Source: JAXDJH01 sp034663635 (GTDB lineage: Bacteria; Actinomycetota; CADDZG01; WHSQ01). From it: a stretch of 64,000 nucleotides of DNA. The stretch spans positions 52,484-116,483 of the forward strand of contig JAXDJH010000025.1 in the NCBI GenBank assembly GCA_034663635.1. The letters are read 5' to 3'. Each line of letters starts with the position of its first letter. The stretch's first letter is position 1. The notes under the pieces are model-generated. The model made no database searches. It was not told where the DNA came from and saw only the letters and a list, made by a program, of their open reading frames with translations. This document shows, piece by piece, positions 26,209-33,838 of this stretch. A program made the translations under genes and the position numbers.

Positions 26209-27089
26209 CGACTTCTCTGGGCGCGGGCTTCCGCGTTGGGCATTGGACCGCCTCAGACCGCAGCACCGGCTGCACGGTGGTCATCCCACCCCGGGCGAAT
26301 GTCACCTCGTGCGACATCAGGGGCTCATCACCCAGCTCGCGCGAGCTCGAGCATCTCCATCCCGATCGCAAGATGACCGAGATCTCTGCGGTCCTTTTAA
26401 CCGGAGGCAGCGCGTTCGGCCTTGCGACCGCCGACGGGGCGATGGAATGGCTGGCGACAGAAGGCATCGGGTATCAGACGCCGGGCGGGCCCATCCCCAT
26501 AGTTCCTGCTGCGGTCATCTTCGACGCAGCTGCTTTCGCTCCCGACAACCGACCGAACGCAGAATCGGGCAGGCAGGCATGCGCCAGCGCCGTCGAGTCC
26601 CCTATCGAGGTAGGCCGCGTTGGCGCGGGCGCAGGCGCGACCGTCGGCAAGTGGGCGGGTCGCGAGCACTACGCTCCCGGCGGACTCGGTCTCGGAACCG
26701 CGACTGCGGAGGGCCTGGAAGTCCGCGCTCTCGCGGTCGTGAATTCAGTCGGTGACATAGTCGATGACACCGGCAATGTGGTCGCCGGAACGTCGGCCCC
26801 AGACCCGCGCTGGAGAGGCATTCCAGGAGGTGGCTCGCCCTCTAACACCGTGCTGGCGGTTCTCACTGTGAATGCCGCTCTCGACAAGCGCGAGGTTCGG
26901 TTCCTTGCCGCCCGCGGATCTGACGGGATCACCATCGCTGTGCGACCCGCTCACACTCGTTACGACGGCGATGTCGTCTTCGCCATAGCCGCGCCTCCCC
27001 AGAACGGCACCGAGGCGAATCTCGACTTGTTGGGACTCCTGGCTACGCAGGCGACGGCAGAAGCGATCAGGAACGCCGTCCGCGGTTGA
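26205..27089 (+). CDS. P1-family (DmpA/S58-like) N-terminal-nucleophile peptidase
   Basis: 294 residues from ATG 26205, overlapping the previous stop. The start GFRVGHWT and the LTGGSAFGL, GAGAGATVGKW motifs are diagnostic of the DmpA/beta-peptidyl aminopeptidase family. These are autoproteolytic; the cleavage site and nucleophile would fall at the Asn-Thr of PSNTVLAVLT. Family members remove N-terminal D- or beta-amino acids. Its stop codon overlaps the TTG of the next gene, so three genes are translationally chained. Confidence 0.85.
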   Translation: MTTSLGAGFRVGHWTASDRSTGCTVVIPPRANVTSCDIRGSSPSSRELEHLHPDRKMTEISAVLLTGGSAFGLATADGAMEWLATEGIGYQTPGGPIPIVPAAVIFDAAAFAPDNRPNAESGRQACASAVESPIEVGRVGAGAGATVGKWAGREHYAPGGLGLGTATAEGLEVRALAVVNSVGDIVDDTGNVVAGTSAPDPRWRGIPGGGSPSNTVLAVLTVNAALDKREVRFLAARGSDGITIAVRPAHTRYDGDVVFAIAAPPQNGTEANLDLLGLLATQATAEAIRNAVRG

Positions 27090-28267
27090 GGACCGGTCGA
27101 GCGCGGTCGCTGCTGATGTTGCTGATGGGACTCGTCGCCGGAAACTCAACGCCTGCAGCTGCAACCTTTCCCGGCGGGACTGGACTCATCGTTTTCGAGA
27201 GCCGGCGCGACGGGAACCCGGAGCTCTACACGATGGAGACCGACGGTTCGAACCAAACTCGGCTGACGTCGGATGCCGGCGAGGACATCGCAGGGAACTG
27301 GTCGCCCGACGGACGCCAGATCGTGTGGTGGTCATCACGCGATGGCAACGACGAGATCTACGTCATGAACGCGGACGGGACGGAGCCGATCCGATTAACC
27401 AACACGGAAGCACGAGAGCGATCTCCATCTTGGTCTCCGGATGGGGGCCGAATCACGTTCTCCTCCAAACGAGATGGCGACTACGAGATCTTCATCATGG
27501 ATTCGGACGGATCGAATGAGCGTCGATTGACCGACAATCGCGTACGCGATGGTCACCCCGCATGGTCTCCGGATGGCCGACATATCGCGTTCTGGAGCGA
27601 CAGTGATGGCGACTACGACATCTACACGATGGATCCCGATGGTGGAAACGTTCGGAAGCTCACCAATAACGACTACAACGATTTCGTTCCGATCTACTCG
27701 CCCGCCGGCGACAAGATCGCGTTCATGGCGACGCGGCCCGACGGCAACAAGGACATCTACATGATGGACGCCGACGGGTCACACCTCGAGCGACTCACGC
27801 GCCACCCAGACGTCGACAGCGAACCCGCGTTCACCAACGCTGGAACCCAGATCGGATTCTGGAGCCGGCGTGGATCCGACGGACGCAATGGCGATGTGTA
27901 CGTCATGAATCTCGACGGCACGAACGTGCGGAATCTCAGCGACTACCGCGACGAGATGGATTACAGCCCTGACTACCAACCCCTATGCACCGAGCGAGGG
28001 ACGGAGGGACCAGACGAATTGGTGGGAACCCTGGGCCTCGATCTAGCTTGCGGTTACGGGGGAAACGACTCGATAAAAACCGGCTCGGGAGGTGATCGCA
28101 TCTTCGGCCACGAGGGCGCCGACGACCTTCATGGGGGCCGAGGGGACGACATCCTGGCCGGGGGCGAGGGCGGGGACTCGATCGACGGTGGGGCCGGATA
28201 CGACATCTGTTACGTCGATCGGGCCGACGAGATAACGGGTTGCGAGGCGCTGATCGGCCGGGTCTGA
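27086..28267 (+). CDS. Secreted TolB-type beta-propeller with C-terminal RTX-like repeats
   Basis: 393 residues from TTG 27086, which overlaps the peptidase stop. Residues 1-27 form a signal peptide (LLMLLMGLVAGNSTPAAA). Residues 30-310 contain six TolB/WD40-like repeats marked by WSPDG and MDxDGSN. Residues 330-385 switch to glycine-aspartate nonapeptides (GGNDSI, GGDRIFGHEGADDL, GRGDDILAGG, GGDSIDGGAG) of the calcium-binding RTX type. The combination suggests a calcium-dependent secreted or surface protein. Four cysteines occur in the C-terminal part. Binding partner unknown. Confidence 0.82.
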   Translation: MRTGRARSLLMLLMGLVAGNSTPAAATFPGGTGLIVFESRRDGNPELYTMETDGSNQTRLTSDAGEDIAGNWSPDGRQIVWWSSRDGNDEIYVMNADGTEPIRLTNTEARERSPSWSPDGGRITFSSKRDGDYEIFIMDSDGSNERRLTDNRVRDGHPAWSPDGRHIAFWSDSDGDYDIYTMDPDGGNVRKLTNNDYNDFVPIYSPAGDKIAFMATRPDGNKDIYMMDADGSHLERLTRHPDVDSEPAFTNAGTQIGFWSRRGSDGRNGDVYVMNLDGTNVRNLSDYRDEMDYSPDYQPLCTERGTEGPDELVGTLGLDLACGYGGNDSIKTGSGGDRIFGHEGADDLHGGRGDDILAGGEGGDSIDGGAGYDICYVDRADEITGCEALIGRV

Positions 28268-28309
28268 CTTGCTCTGCTGGCCCCCGTAAGGGTCGCTACT
28301 TTTGAGCTT

Positions 28310-28345
28310 TTCCCGGCGGTTCGCCCCTGTACGGGGCTTTCGCCC
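28310..28345 (+). terminator. Hairpin cluster after the propeller gene
   Basis: GCCCC and GGGGC form a stem round TGTAC (about 28323-28337), flanked by GCGGTTC and CTTTCGC that could extend it, about 60 bases after the stop codon. The U-tract is poor (CTTTC). A weak terminator is plausible. Confidence 0.35.
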
Positions 28346-28361
28346 CTGCCAATTTGGCCGA

Positions 28362-28391
28362 TTGACTAGTTTCGGAAGCCTCATCTATCTA
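28362..28391 (+). promoter_or_regulatory. Sigma-70-like promoter of the 28446 gene
   Basis: TTGACT (28362-28367) and TATCTA (28386-28391) are separated by 18 bases, close to consensus and unusually AT-rich for this genome. A 14-base palindrome GCGCCGCGCGGCGC (28412-28425) lies between it and the ribosome site AAGGGG. Confidence 0.5.
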
Positions 28392-28445
28392 TATTTCGGC
28401 TGACCAAGTCGGCGCCGCGCGGCGCATTTTGGAAGGGGTGATCGG

Positions 28446-28982
28446 ATGGATCCGAACCGGCTCACAACGGGGGAGAAAGTTCTCGGTGTGTCCGGCCTCT
28501 TGCTCTTCATCCTGTCTTTCTTGAAGCTATGGGCGAAGATCGAGGTCAATTCTGAGGGGCTCGGGGATCTCGGCGGTCTGGGCAACGCGACCCAGAAGTT
28601 CAGCGCCTGGGATGCCTATGGCTTCCTGGTCAAGCTGGGCCTGATCTGCGCGCTGATCGCAGTGATCCTGGTGATCGCACGGGCCGCGATGGCTAACCTC
28701 TCGTTGCCGGTTCCTCTCGGCCTCGTTTACCTGGGCCTCGCGGGCGTGACTCTCGTTTTCACCCTCCTTGCGCTGGCGGTCGGGCCCGACGAGTCGGGCA
28801 GCGGCACCTTCTTCGGCGTTAGCGTCGAGATCAGCCGGGGGATCGGACTGTTCATCGGGGCGATCCTCGCGATAGTGATGGCAGCGGGGGCTTGGTTGCA
28901 TTATCAGAGTGAAGGAACCGGCACTCCCGTCGTGGGATCGACTCTTCCTCCGACGCAGCCGCCTCCTCCGACGGCCCCTTAA
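28446..28982 (+). CDS. Four-helix membrane protein with Pro-rich tail
   Basis: 178 residues. Hydrophobic helices are at about 11-29, 60-79, 88-110 and 130-148; the loop at 30-55 is Gly/Leu-rich; the last 20 residues are proline-rich (PPTQPPPPTAP). This looks like the DUF-type integral membrane proteins frequent in actinobacteria. It has its own promoter and is followed 23 bases later by a small helical protein. No function recognised. Confidence 0.7.
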   Translation: MDPNRLTTGEKVLGVSGLLLFILSFLKLWAKIEVNSEGLGDLGGLGNATQKFSAWDAYGFLVKLGLICALIAVILVIARAAMANLSLPVPLGLVYLGLAGVTLVFTLLALAVGPDESGSGTFFGVSVEISRGIGLFIGAILAIVMAAGAWLHYQSEGTGTPVVGSTLPPTQPPPPTAP

Positions 28983-29005
28983 GCGTTTCCAGTTAGGAGC
29001 AACCG

Positions 29006-29260
29006 ATGGGGTTCATGGACAAGGTGAAAGCGGCGGCGCAGGACGTCGCGTCCGAAGCGAAGAAAGCGACCGCTTCGGCCCAGGACAAGATGGAGCAATC
29101 CCAGATCCGCAAGAAGATAGATGAGGCCGCCAAGAAGCTCGGTTATCTCGTCTACGCAGAGCGGACCCAGGGAACTCCTGCGGGGGCCGAAGGCGATGCT
29201 CTGGTTACTGAGATCACTTCGCTGGAGGCCCAGCTCGAAGCTCCTCCCCCATCGAGTTAG
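29006..29260 (+). CDS. Small helical, Lys/Ala-rich protein
   Basis: 84 residues, ATG preceded by AGGAG. Residues 1-45 (MDKVKAAAQDVASEAKKATASAQDKMEQ) form an amphipathic, coiled-coil-like helix with an alternating Lys/Ala pattern like apolipoprotein- or LEA-like proteins. The tail is acidic and Pro-rich. It follows the membrane protein gene and is closed by a strong terminator. Function unknown. Confidence 0.7.
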   Translation: MGFMDKVKAAAQDVASEAKKATASAQDKMEQSQIRKKIDEAAKKLGYLVYAERTQGTPAGAEGDALVTEITSLEAQLEAPPPSS

Positions 29261-29279
29261 CAAACAAGTTATCGAAAAA

Positions 29280-29306
29280 GGCCCGCCGATCCGGCGGGCC
29301 TTTTTT
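29280..29306 (+). terminator. Rho-independent terminator
   Basis: GGCCCGCC and GGCGGGCC form an 8-bp perfect stem with a short GATCC loop, followed by six T residues, preceded by a run of A. It ends the 28446-29260 transcript and could act on the other strand too. Confidence 0.92.
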
Positions 29307-29373
29307 CGTCACACCTACTCACTATCGTCGGCATCGCCGCGACTCCCGAAGCCTCCGCTAGGAGGTGATGTCC

Positions 29374-29547
29374 TTGCCGCGCAAAGCGAGCAAGTCAGCA
29401 ACGAAGAAGAAAAGCCCGCGTTGCAGCAGGTGCGAGCGGGCCATACGCGTTCCGGAGGGATGGGATCCGGGTTCGGCGATCCGAAAGCACTATTGGGCGA
29501 AGCACCGTGACGTGATGCTGCCGGGCGGCGAGCGCAACGATGGCTGA
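29374..29547 (+). CDS. Small C2H2 zinc-finger-like protein
   Basis: 57 residues from TTG 29374, selected because GGAGG (29361-29365) lies 8 bases upstream; ATG 29368 in frame is too close to it. After a Lys/Ser-rich N-terminus, CSRC and HYWAKH give a C-x2-C-x(19)-H-x4-H zinc-finger-like arrangement around residues 17-44. A DNA- or RNA-binding role is possible. It overlaps the next small gene by 8 bases, implying coupled translation. Confidence 0.6.
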   Translation: MPRKASKSATKKKSPRCSRCERAIRVPEGWDPGSAIRKHYWAKHRDVMLPGGERNDG

Positions 29548-29716
29548 CGCGTCCACGCGGGACCCCGATCTTGGCGATCTCGTCATCGTGCTCCTCGCGG
29601 GCACGCTTGCGGGGCTGCGCGACAGGCTCGAAGCAGACGGCTTCTGCGGGGCTGCGGGACTCGTCGAAGATCTCGTCGAAACAACGGACCTGTATCTGAC
29701 CGCCGTGTCCGCCTAG
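29540..29716 (+). CDS. Very small hydrophobic/acidic protein
   Basis: 58 residues (M-A-D-A-S-T-R-D-P-D-L-G-D-L then a Val/Leu-rich stretch). It has a short hydrophobic segment (LVIVLLAGTLAGL) and an acidic end (EDLVETTDLYLTAVSA). ATG 29540 overlaps the end of the zinc-finger gene. The frame is supported by continuous coding bias and by the coupling; function unknown. Confidence 0.55.
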   Translation: MADASTRDPDLGDLVIVLLAGTLAGLRDRLEADGFCGAAGLVEDLVETTDLYLTAVSA

Positions 29717-29752
29717 GGCTATTGCGGGCGAGGCGTTCTATCCTGGTGACAG

Positions 29753-31900
29753 GTGTCAGAACCTTCGCCCGCACGGGTCTTGGCAGGAGTAACAGCATCC
29801 GCCCTTCTGATCGCGCTGGGAGTGGCGTCGCCGGGCCGCGCTCAAACGCCGGGCTCGTGCACAACGTCCACACCGCCTGAGCCAAGTGGTCCCACCGACA
29901 TCTCTGCCGTCAGCGGCAACGGTGGACTCACCGCGGGAGTAAACGACGCGGGGACGGTCACGGTACTCAAATGGCCCACCGCCTCCTTCTACGACCAGAT
30001 CAAATACCGCACGACCGATCGGACACAGCCCCGGATGGGCGCGCTGCCGAACGAAGGCGCGTTTATCGGGCTCGCGTGGCAAGAGGGCCGCGGCGACTGG
30101 AAGTTCAAGTGGCTGCGTGACCTGCCTTCGAGCCAGCGTTACGCGGACGATGACGGCGACGAGATCATCACGAGTTTCAAGGTCCCCGGTGCAGGACTCA
30201 CCGTCTCGCAACGTGACCTCGTGTCGGCCGACGAAGACTTCCTCGCGCGCTCTGTCCAGGTGAAGAAGTCGGTCGGATCCTCGGTAGATCGCGTGAGGAT
30301 CGTTTCGTTCGCGAACTTCAACCCCGTTTTCTCGAAGGACCGGAATGCGCCGACCCAAGACTGGTGCACGGAAGAAGAGAACGACGACGGTGGCAACTAC
30401 GTAGCGAAGTCCGACGCTGCGATCTGGGTGCGGTCCGGAACCGATGCATCGACCGGAGCTCCTTCCTCGGTGGCACTGGCGCTGGGTTTCGACACAACGT
30501 CTGATGGTCACCAGATCGGGGTGGACACGTTCCAGACCGGCGGAGCCGGCAGCAGCGCATACGTCGACGCGAAGGACGGGAAGCTGTCGGGCGACGACAC
30601 CGCCGCCGGCCAGTCGGATGCTGCTCTCGTTGACGAGCTTGCGTTCCGATCCAAGACATCGGTTTCGTCGGTTTCCTACCTGGCGGCTGGGTTCACCCAA
30701 GAAGAGGCCCTTAGAGCCCTCGGTCGCGCGCGTCAAACGAGCCTCGCGGCAGTGCGCTCGGAGAAAGGGCGATGGTGGAGGAACTGGCTGAACGACACGG
30801 TGATCCCGCGCAACGCACCGAAGCCGGTTACGACTCTCGCGAAGCGCGCCCTGATCACAGCACGTCAGAACTCGGCGCTCGATCTGATCGTCTCGTCACT
30901 CGCGACCCAGGAACCCGAGGGTCTCGACTGGATCCGGGAAGGTGCCTACATCAATCGGATGCTGGACGTGTCGGGACACCCTGAGATGGTGACAGCGCAC
31001 AACGAGCGCTACGCCGAGCTTCAGGCGACAAGCGCGACCAAGCCGGTGGGAGGCGAGACGACACCGTCTGGGAACTGGGCGCAGAACTACTACGCGGATG
31101 GCGTGGTCGGAGGACCGATCAGTTACGAGATCGACGAGACCGGCTTGGGGATCTGGACGTTGTGGGATCACTACACCTTCACGCACGACCGCGGCTACCT
31201 GCTCGACGTCTATGAGGAGATCCAGCTTGCGGCCCACTACCTGAGCGATAACCCCCCACTCGGCTGCAGAGATCCGAGCACGGGCCTCCAATGCCTCGCG
31301 AGCGAAGGCGACAACCCGAATCCGACTCAAACGCTAGTCGGCGCCCAAGCAGCGTGGCTCGGTCTGGATGCAGCGGCCTCGGCGGCGAAGGTGATCGGCA
31401 CGGATACGGCTCTGGCCAACGCGAAGAAGTGGTCCACGCGCCGGGACGAGCTGGCGGCCGCGATCAAGACCAACTTCTTCGATGCGGACTGCAAGTGCTA
31501 TACGACCAACTACGAGGTCGGCGGCACCAACCTCTGGCCTGTCGGCTTCGAGCCCTATGGGTCGAGCCGTTCGTCATCTCAAGCCGACGCGAACTGGAAG
31601 CACGTGAGTCGCGTCCTCAAAGGCAAGGAGACTCAAGGCGGTTACGAGTCGAAAGCGATCCTGGGTAACGCATACGAATGGGCCGGCCGAGCGGCTCAAC
31701 ACAAGCATCTCGAGGACGCGCTCATGTGGGTAGCCAAGAAGGCGACGACAGACACGGGGCTCTTGGGGGAAGCATGGATGCGCGGCCCTAAGGATCGAAG
31801 CCCGATCGCGACGATGAGGGCTCAGCCGCACGCGTGGTCGCAGGCGATCTTCTATCTTGCCGCGCTGAAGACCTACGGCTCGGAGCCATGGAAACCTTGA
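29753..31900 (+). CDS. Secreted GH15-type (glucoamylase/glucodextranase-like) glycoside hydrolase
   Basis: 715 residues from GTG 29753. A signal peptide (about residues 8-31, VTASALLIALGVASPGRAQ) is followed by an N-terminal beta-sandwich-like domain (to about 310) and a six-hairpin catalytic domain (about 320-710). The layout and motifs (DWIREGAYINRMLD, YEIDETGLGIWTLWDHY, EAWMRG) fit the glucodextranase/glucoamylase group. Acid/base glutamates are expected in EIDETG and GEAWMRG, but I cannot fix them. The protein should act outside the cell on alpha-glucans. It is a single gene closed by a good terminator. Confidence 0.75.
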   Translation: MSEPSPARVLAGVTASALLIALGVASPGRAQTPGSCTTSTPPEPSGPTDISAVSGNGGLTAGVNDAGTVTVLKWPTASFYDQIKYRTTDRTQPRMGALPNEGAFIGLAWQEGRGDWKFKWLRDLPSSQRYADDDGDEIITSFKVPGAGLTVSQRDLVSADEDFLARSVQVKKSVGSSVDRVRIVSFANFNPVFSKDRNAPTQDWCTEEENDDGGNYVAKSDAAIWVRSGTDASTGAPSSVALALGFDTTSDGHQIGVDTFQTGGAGSSAYVDAKDGKLSGDDTAAGQSDAALVDELAFRSKTSVSSVSYLAAGFTQEEALRALGRARQTSLAAVRSEKGRWWRNWLNDTVIPRNAPKPVTTLAKRALITARQNSALDLIVSSLATQEPEGLDWIREGAYINRMLDVSGHPEMVTAHNERYAELQATSATKPVGGETTPSGNWAQNYYADGVVGGPISYEIDETGLGIWTLWDHYTFTHDRGYLLDVYEEIQLAAHYLSDNPPLGCRDPSTGLQCLASEGDNPNPTQTLVGAQAAWLGLDAAASAAKVIGTDTALANAKKWSTRRDELAAAIKTNFFDADCKCYTTNYEVGGTNLWPVGFEPYGSSRSSSQADANWKHVSRVLKGKETQGGYESKAILGNAYEWAGRAAQHKHLEDALMWVAKKATTDTGLLGEAWMRGPKDRSPIATMRAQPHAWSQAIFYLAALKTYGSEPWKP

Positions 31901-31918
31901 GACTTGCGAACGCGAAAA

Positions 31919-31949
31919 AGAGGGGGCCTAGCGGGCCCCCTCTTTTTTC
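31919..31949 (+). terminator. Rho-independent terminator
   Basis: AGAGGGGGCC and GGCCCCCTCT form a 10-bp stem with a TAGC loop (centre near 31930), followed by TTTTTT. It closes the glycoside hydrolase gene and sits in front of the convergent CsbD gene, so it may be bidirectional. Confidence 0.9.
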
Positions 31950-31965
31950 ATAGCGATCTGCAGTT

Positions 31966-32139
31966 CTAGCTGCGGAACGCGTCCTTGACCTTCTCGCCGG
32001 CCTGCTTCAGGTTGCCCTTCACCTGGTCGGCTTTGCCCTCAGCTTCGAGGCTGCGGTCATCGGTCGCGTCGCCGATTCCTTCTTTGACCTTGCCGGTCAG
32101 TTCTTCGGTCTTGTTGCTGATCTTGTCCGTTGTGCTCAT
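31966..32139 (-). CDS. CsbD-family stress-response protein
   Basis: 57 residues from ATG 32139 (an upstream TTG-type extension to 32187 looks non-coding). The sequence KTEELTGKVKEGIGDATDD followed by EGKADQVKGNLKQAGEKVKDAF is the classic CsbD-like repeat: charged, glycine-spaced, amphipathic. CsbD proteins are induced by sigma-B-type stress in relatives; the molecular role is unknown. It is convergent with the glycoside hydrolase gene. Confidence 0.88.
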   Translation of the reverse strand: MSTTDKISNKTEELTGKVKEGIGDATDDRSLEAEGKADQVKGNLKQAGEKVKDAFRS

Positions 32140-32229
32140 GTTCGACCAGGCCTCCCTCTCGTGTATTCGGTCGGTCGCTACATACATACCCAGCTAGCGC
32201 CGATCCATGCCTGGTGCTCGAGCTGTTGA

Positions 32230-33165
32230 TCAATCCAAGCCCGTGGTTGTGAACGAGTCGATAGCGCGTCCGCGCGCGGGAATCGCCTTCACGTTTATGC
32301 GGGTGTCGTTCACGCGGATCCAGAGGAAGTGATAGCGCGGCAAACAAACGTCGCTGAAATACATGCCGGGCATACAAGACCTGATAGACGCGCCACCTCC
32401 ACCCGTCACGACGTAGCGGATTCCGCGCAACGGTTTCGTCACTTCGTAGTTGTGGTCGTGACCGTTCAGAACGAGGTCCACTCCTTTGCTGCGGAACAAC
32501 CGGGGCAACTCGGGACGCATACCGGGCGTCGATCCGTGCTCTGAACCAGATGAGTACACGGGATGGTGCATCACGACGATCTTCCACCGATCACCGGGCT
32601 CACCGACTAGCGCTTGCCTCAACCAGGCAACGTCCAGGTGGTTCGAATCCGCTATCACGAAGCGCACGCCGCCTTTTCGCACGACATAGTTGTGTCCCTT
32701 GATCCCGAACGCCGGTTCTCGGATCTCCGGTCGACCGTCGTCGGTGACGATGTCGTGATTGCCGAGGCTCGCCCGGAACCGAACGCCTCGGTCGAGCAAG
32801 CAGCTGTACGGGCGGAAGAACACTTCGTCGAAGCGAGCCGGATCACCCGTGTCGTAGACGTTGTCCCCCGTCGTGATCACGAGATCGAAGGGATGCGTCC
32901 GACGCCACGCGCACAGGCGAGCGGCGACGTCGTATTGACCGGGAAGTCCCGACCCGAAGTCGCCGAGAACGACGAAATGAAGTGTCAACCCCGGCGGAAC
33001 CGTGGGGGTGGGCGAAGGACTAGGGCTAGGTGTGGGCGTAGGCGTTGCGGCCGATTGTGACGGCGAAGGACTAGGGGCTTGCCCAGGCCGAGCATCCAAC
33101 GGGGCGCACGAGGCCAACAGCGCGGTGCAAGCAAGGGCTGCGACCGCGCCTGAAGGGCTCCTCAT
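32230..33165 (-). CDS. Metallophosphoesterase lipoprotein (purple-acid-phosphatase-like)
   Basis: 311 residues from ATG 33165. Lipobox ALLASC (Cys about residue 20) is followed by a Pro/Ser/Thr linker (residues 30-60). The phosphatase domain carries the calcineurin-like motifs in order: GDFG, GDNVYD, GNHD, MHHPVY and GHDHNYE, giving a complete two-metal site. Extracellular phosphate-ester hydrolysis is expected; substrate unknown. The ATG overlaps the stop of the upstream methyltransferase (ATGA). Confidence 0.88.
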   Translation of the reverse strand: MRSPSGAVAALACTALLASCAPLDARPGQAPSPSPSQSAATPTPTPSPSPSPTPTVPPGLTLHFVVLGDFGSGLPGQYDVAARLCAWRRTHPFDLVITTGDNVYDTGDPARFDEVFFRPYSCLLDRGVRFRASLGNHDIVTDDGRPEIREPAFGIKGHNYVVRKGGVRFVIADSNHLDVAWLRQALVGEPGDRWKIVVMHHPVYSSGSEHGSTPGMRPELPRLFRSKGVDLVLNGHDHNYEVTKPLRGIRYVVTGGGGASIRSCMPGMYFSDVCLPRYHFLWIRVNDTRINVKAIPARGRAIDSFTTTGLD

Positions 33166-33803
33166 TCTGTGGGCCCGGGGACTGGGCCCGGAACCAGCGG
33201 CACGAACCGCGCCGGCGTTAGAAGCTCTACCTGCATCAATTCTCCTTCGACCTTCTTGAACAGGAATACGTCGTCGCTCCCCCGCCGCTTGACGGGGATC
33301 ACCAAGCGGCCACCCTCGGCCAATTGCTCGGCGAGAGCCGCCGGCACTTTGGATGCCGCAGCCGAAACGACGATCGCATCGAACGGGGCGGCATCGGGCC
33401 ACCCCTCCCACCCATCACCGACGATCACTTCGACGTTATCTATGCCCGCGCCGGTGAGATTGTTCCTCGCTGCCGCAGCGAGGTTCCCGAAGCGCTCCAA
33501 CGACGTGACTCGACCTGCGAGGCGAGCCAGGAGAGCCGTCTGGTAGCCGTATCCGGTCCCAATCTCCAGGACTGTGTCCTGCGCACGTACGGCGGCCGCC
33601 TCGATCATCCGAGCGATCAGCGAGGGTTGGCTCGTGGTCTGACGCTCGGGCAACAACACGGGACGGTCGAAGTAGGCCTCCAACTCGCGCCCCTCAGGGA
33701 CGAAGGCAGCTCGGTCTGTTTGACGGAGGGCATCGAGCACCCTCGGATCCTTGGTGCCCTGTCCCGCGATGAGGCTAACGAGTTCCTCGTTGTTCGCCGG
33801 CAT
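33162..33803 (-). CDS. pcm: Protein-L-isoaspartate O-methyltransferase
   Basis: 213 residues. N-terminal RDPRVLDALRQTDRAAFVP and TTSQPSLIARMIEAA are PCMT signatures, and the SAM-binding loop reads VLEIGTGYGYQTA. Conserved GGRLVIPV and DDVFLFKK elements complete the fold. PCMT methylates damaged L-isoaspartyl residues to start repair. Start ATG 33803. Overlaps the following lipoprotein gene by 4 bases. Confidence 0.9.
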   Translation of the reverse strand: MPANNEELVSLIAGQGTKDPRVLDALRQTDRAAFVPEGRELEAYFDRPVLLPERQTTSQPSLIARMIEAAAVRAQDTVLEIGTGYGYQTALLARLAGRVTSLERFGNLAAAARNNLTGAGIDNVEVIVGDGWEGWPDAAPFDAIVVSAAASKVPAALAEQLAEGGRLVIPVKRRGSDDVFLFKKVEGELMQVELLTPARFVPLVPGPVPGPTE

Positions 33804-33838
33804 GAGGCCAAACTACCCAGCGCGCTAACATCTGCCGC

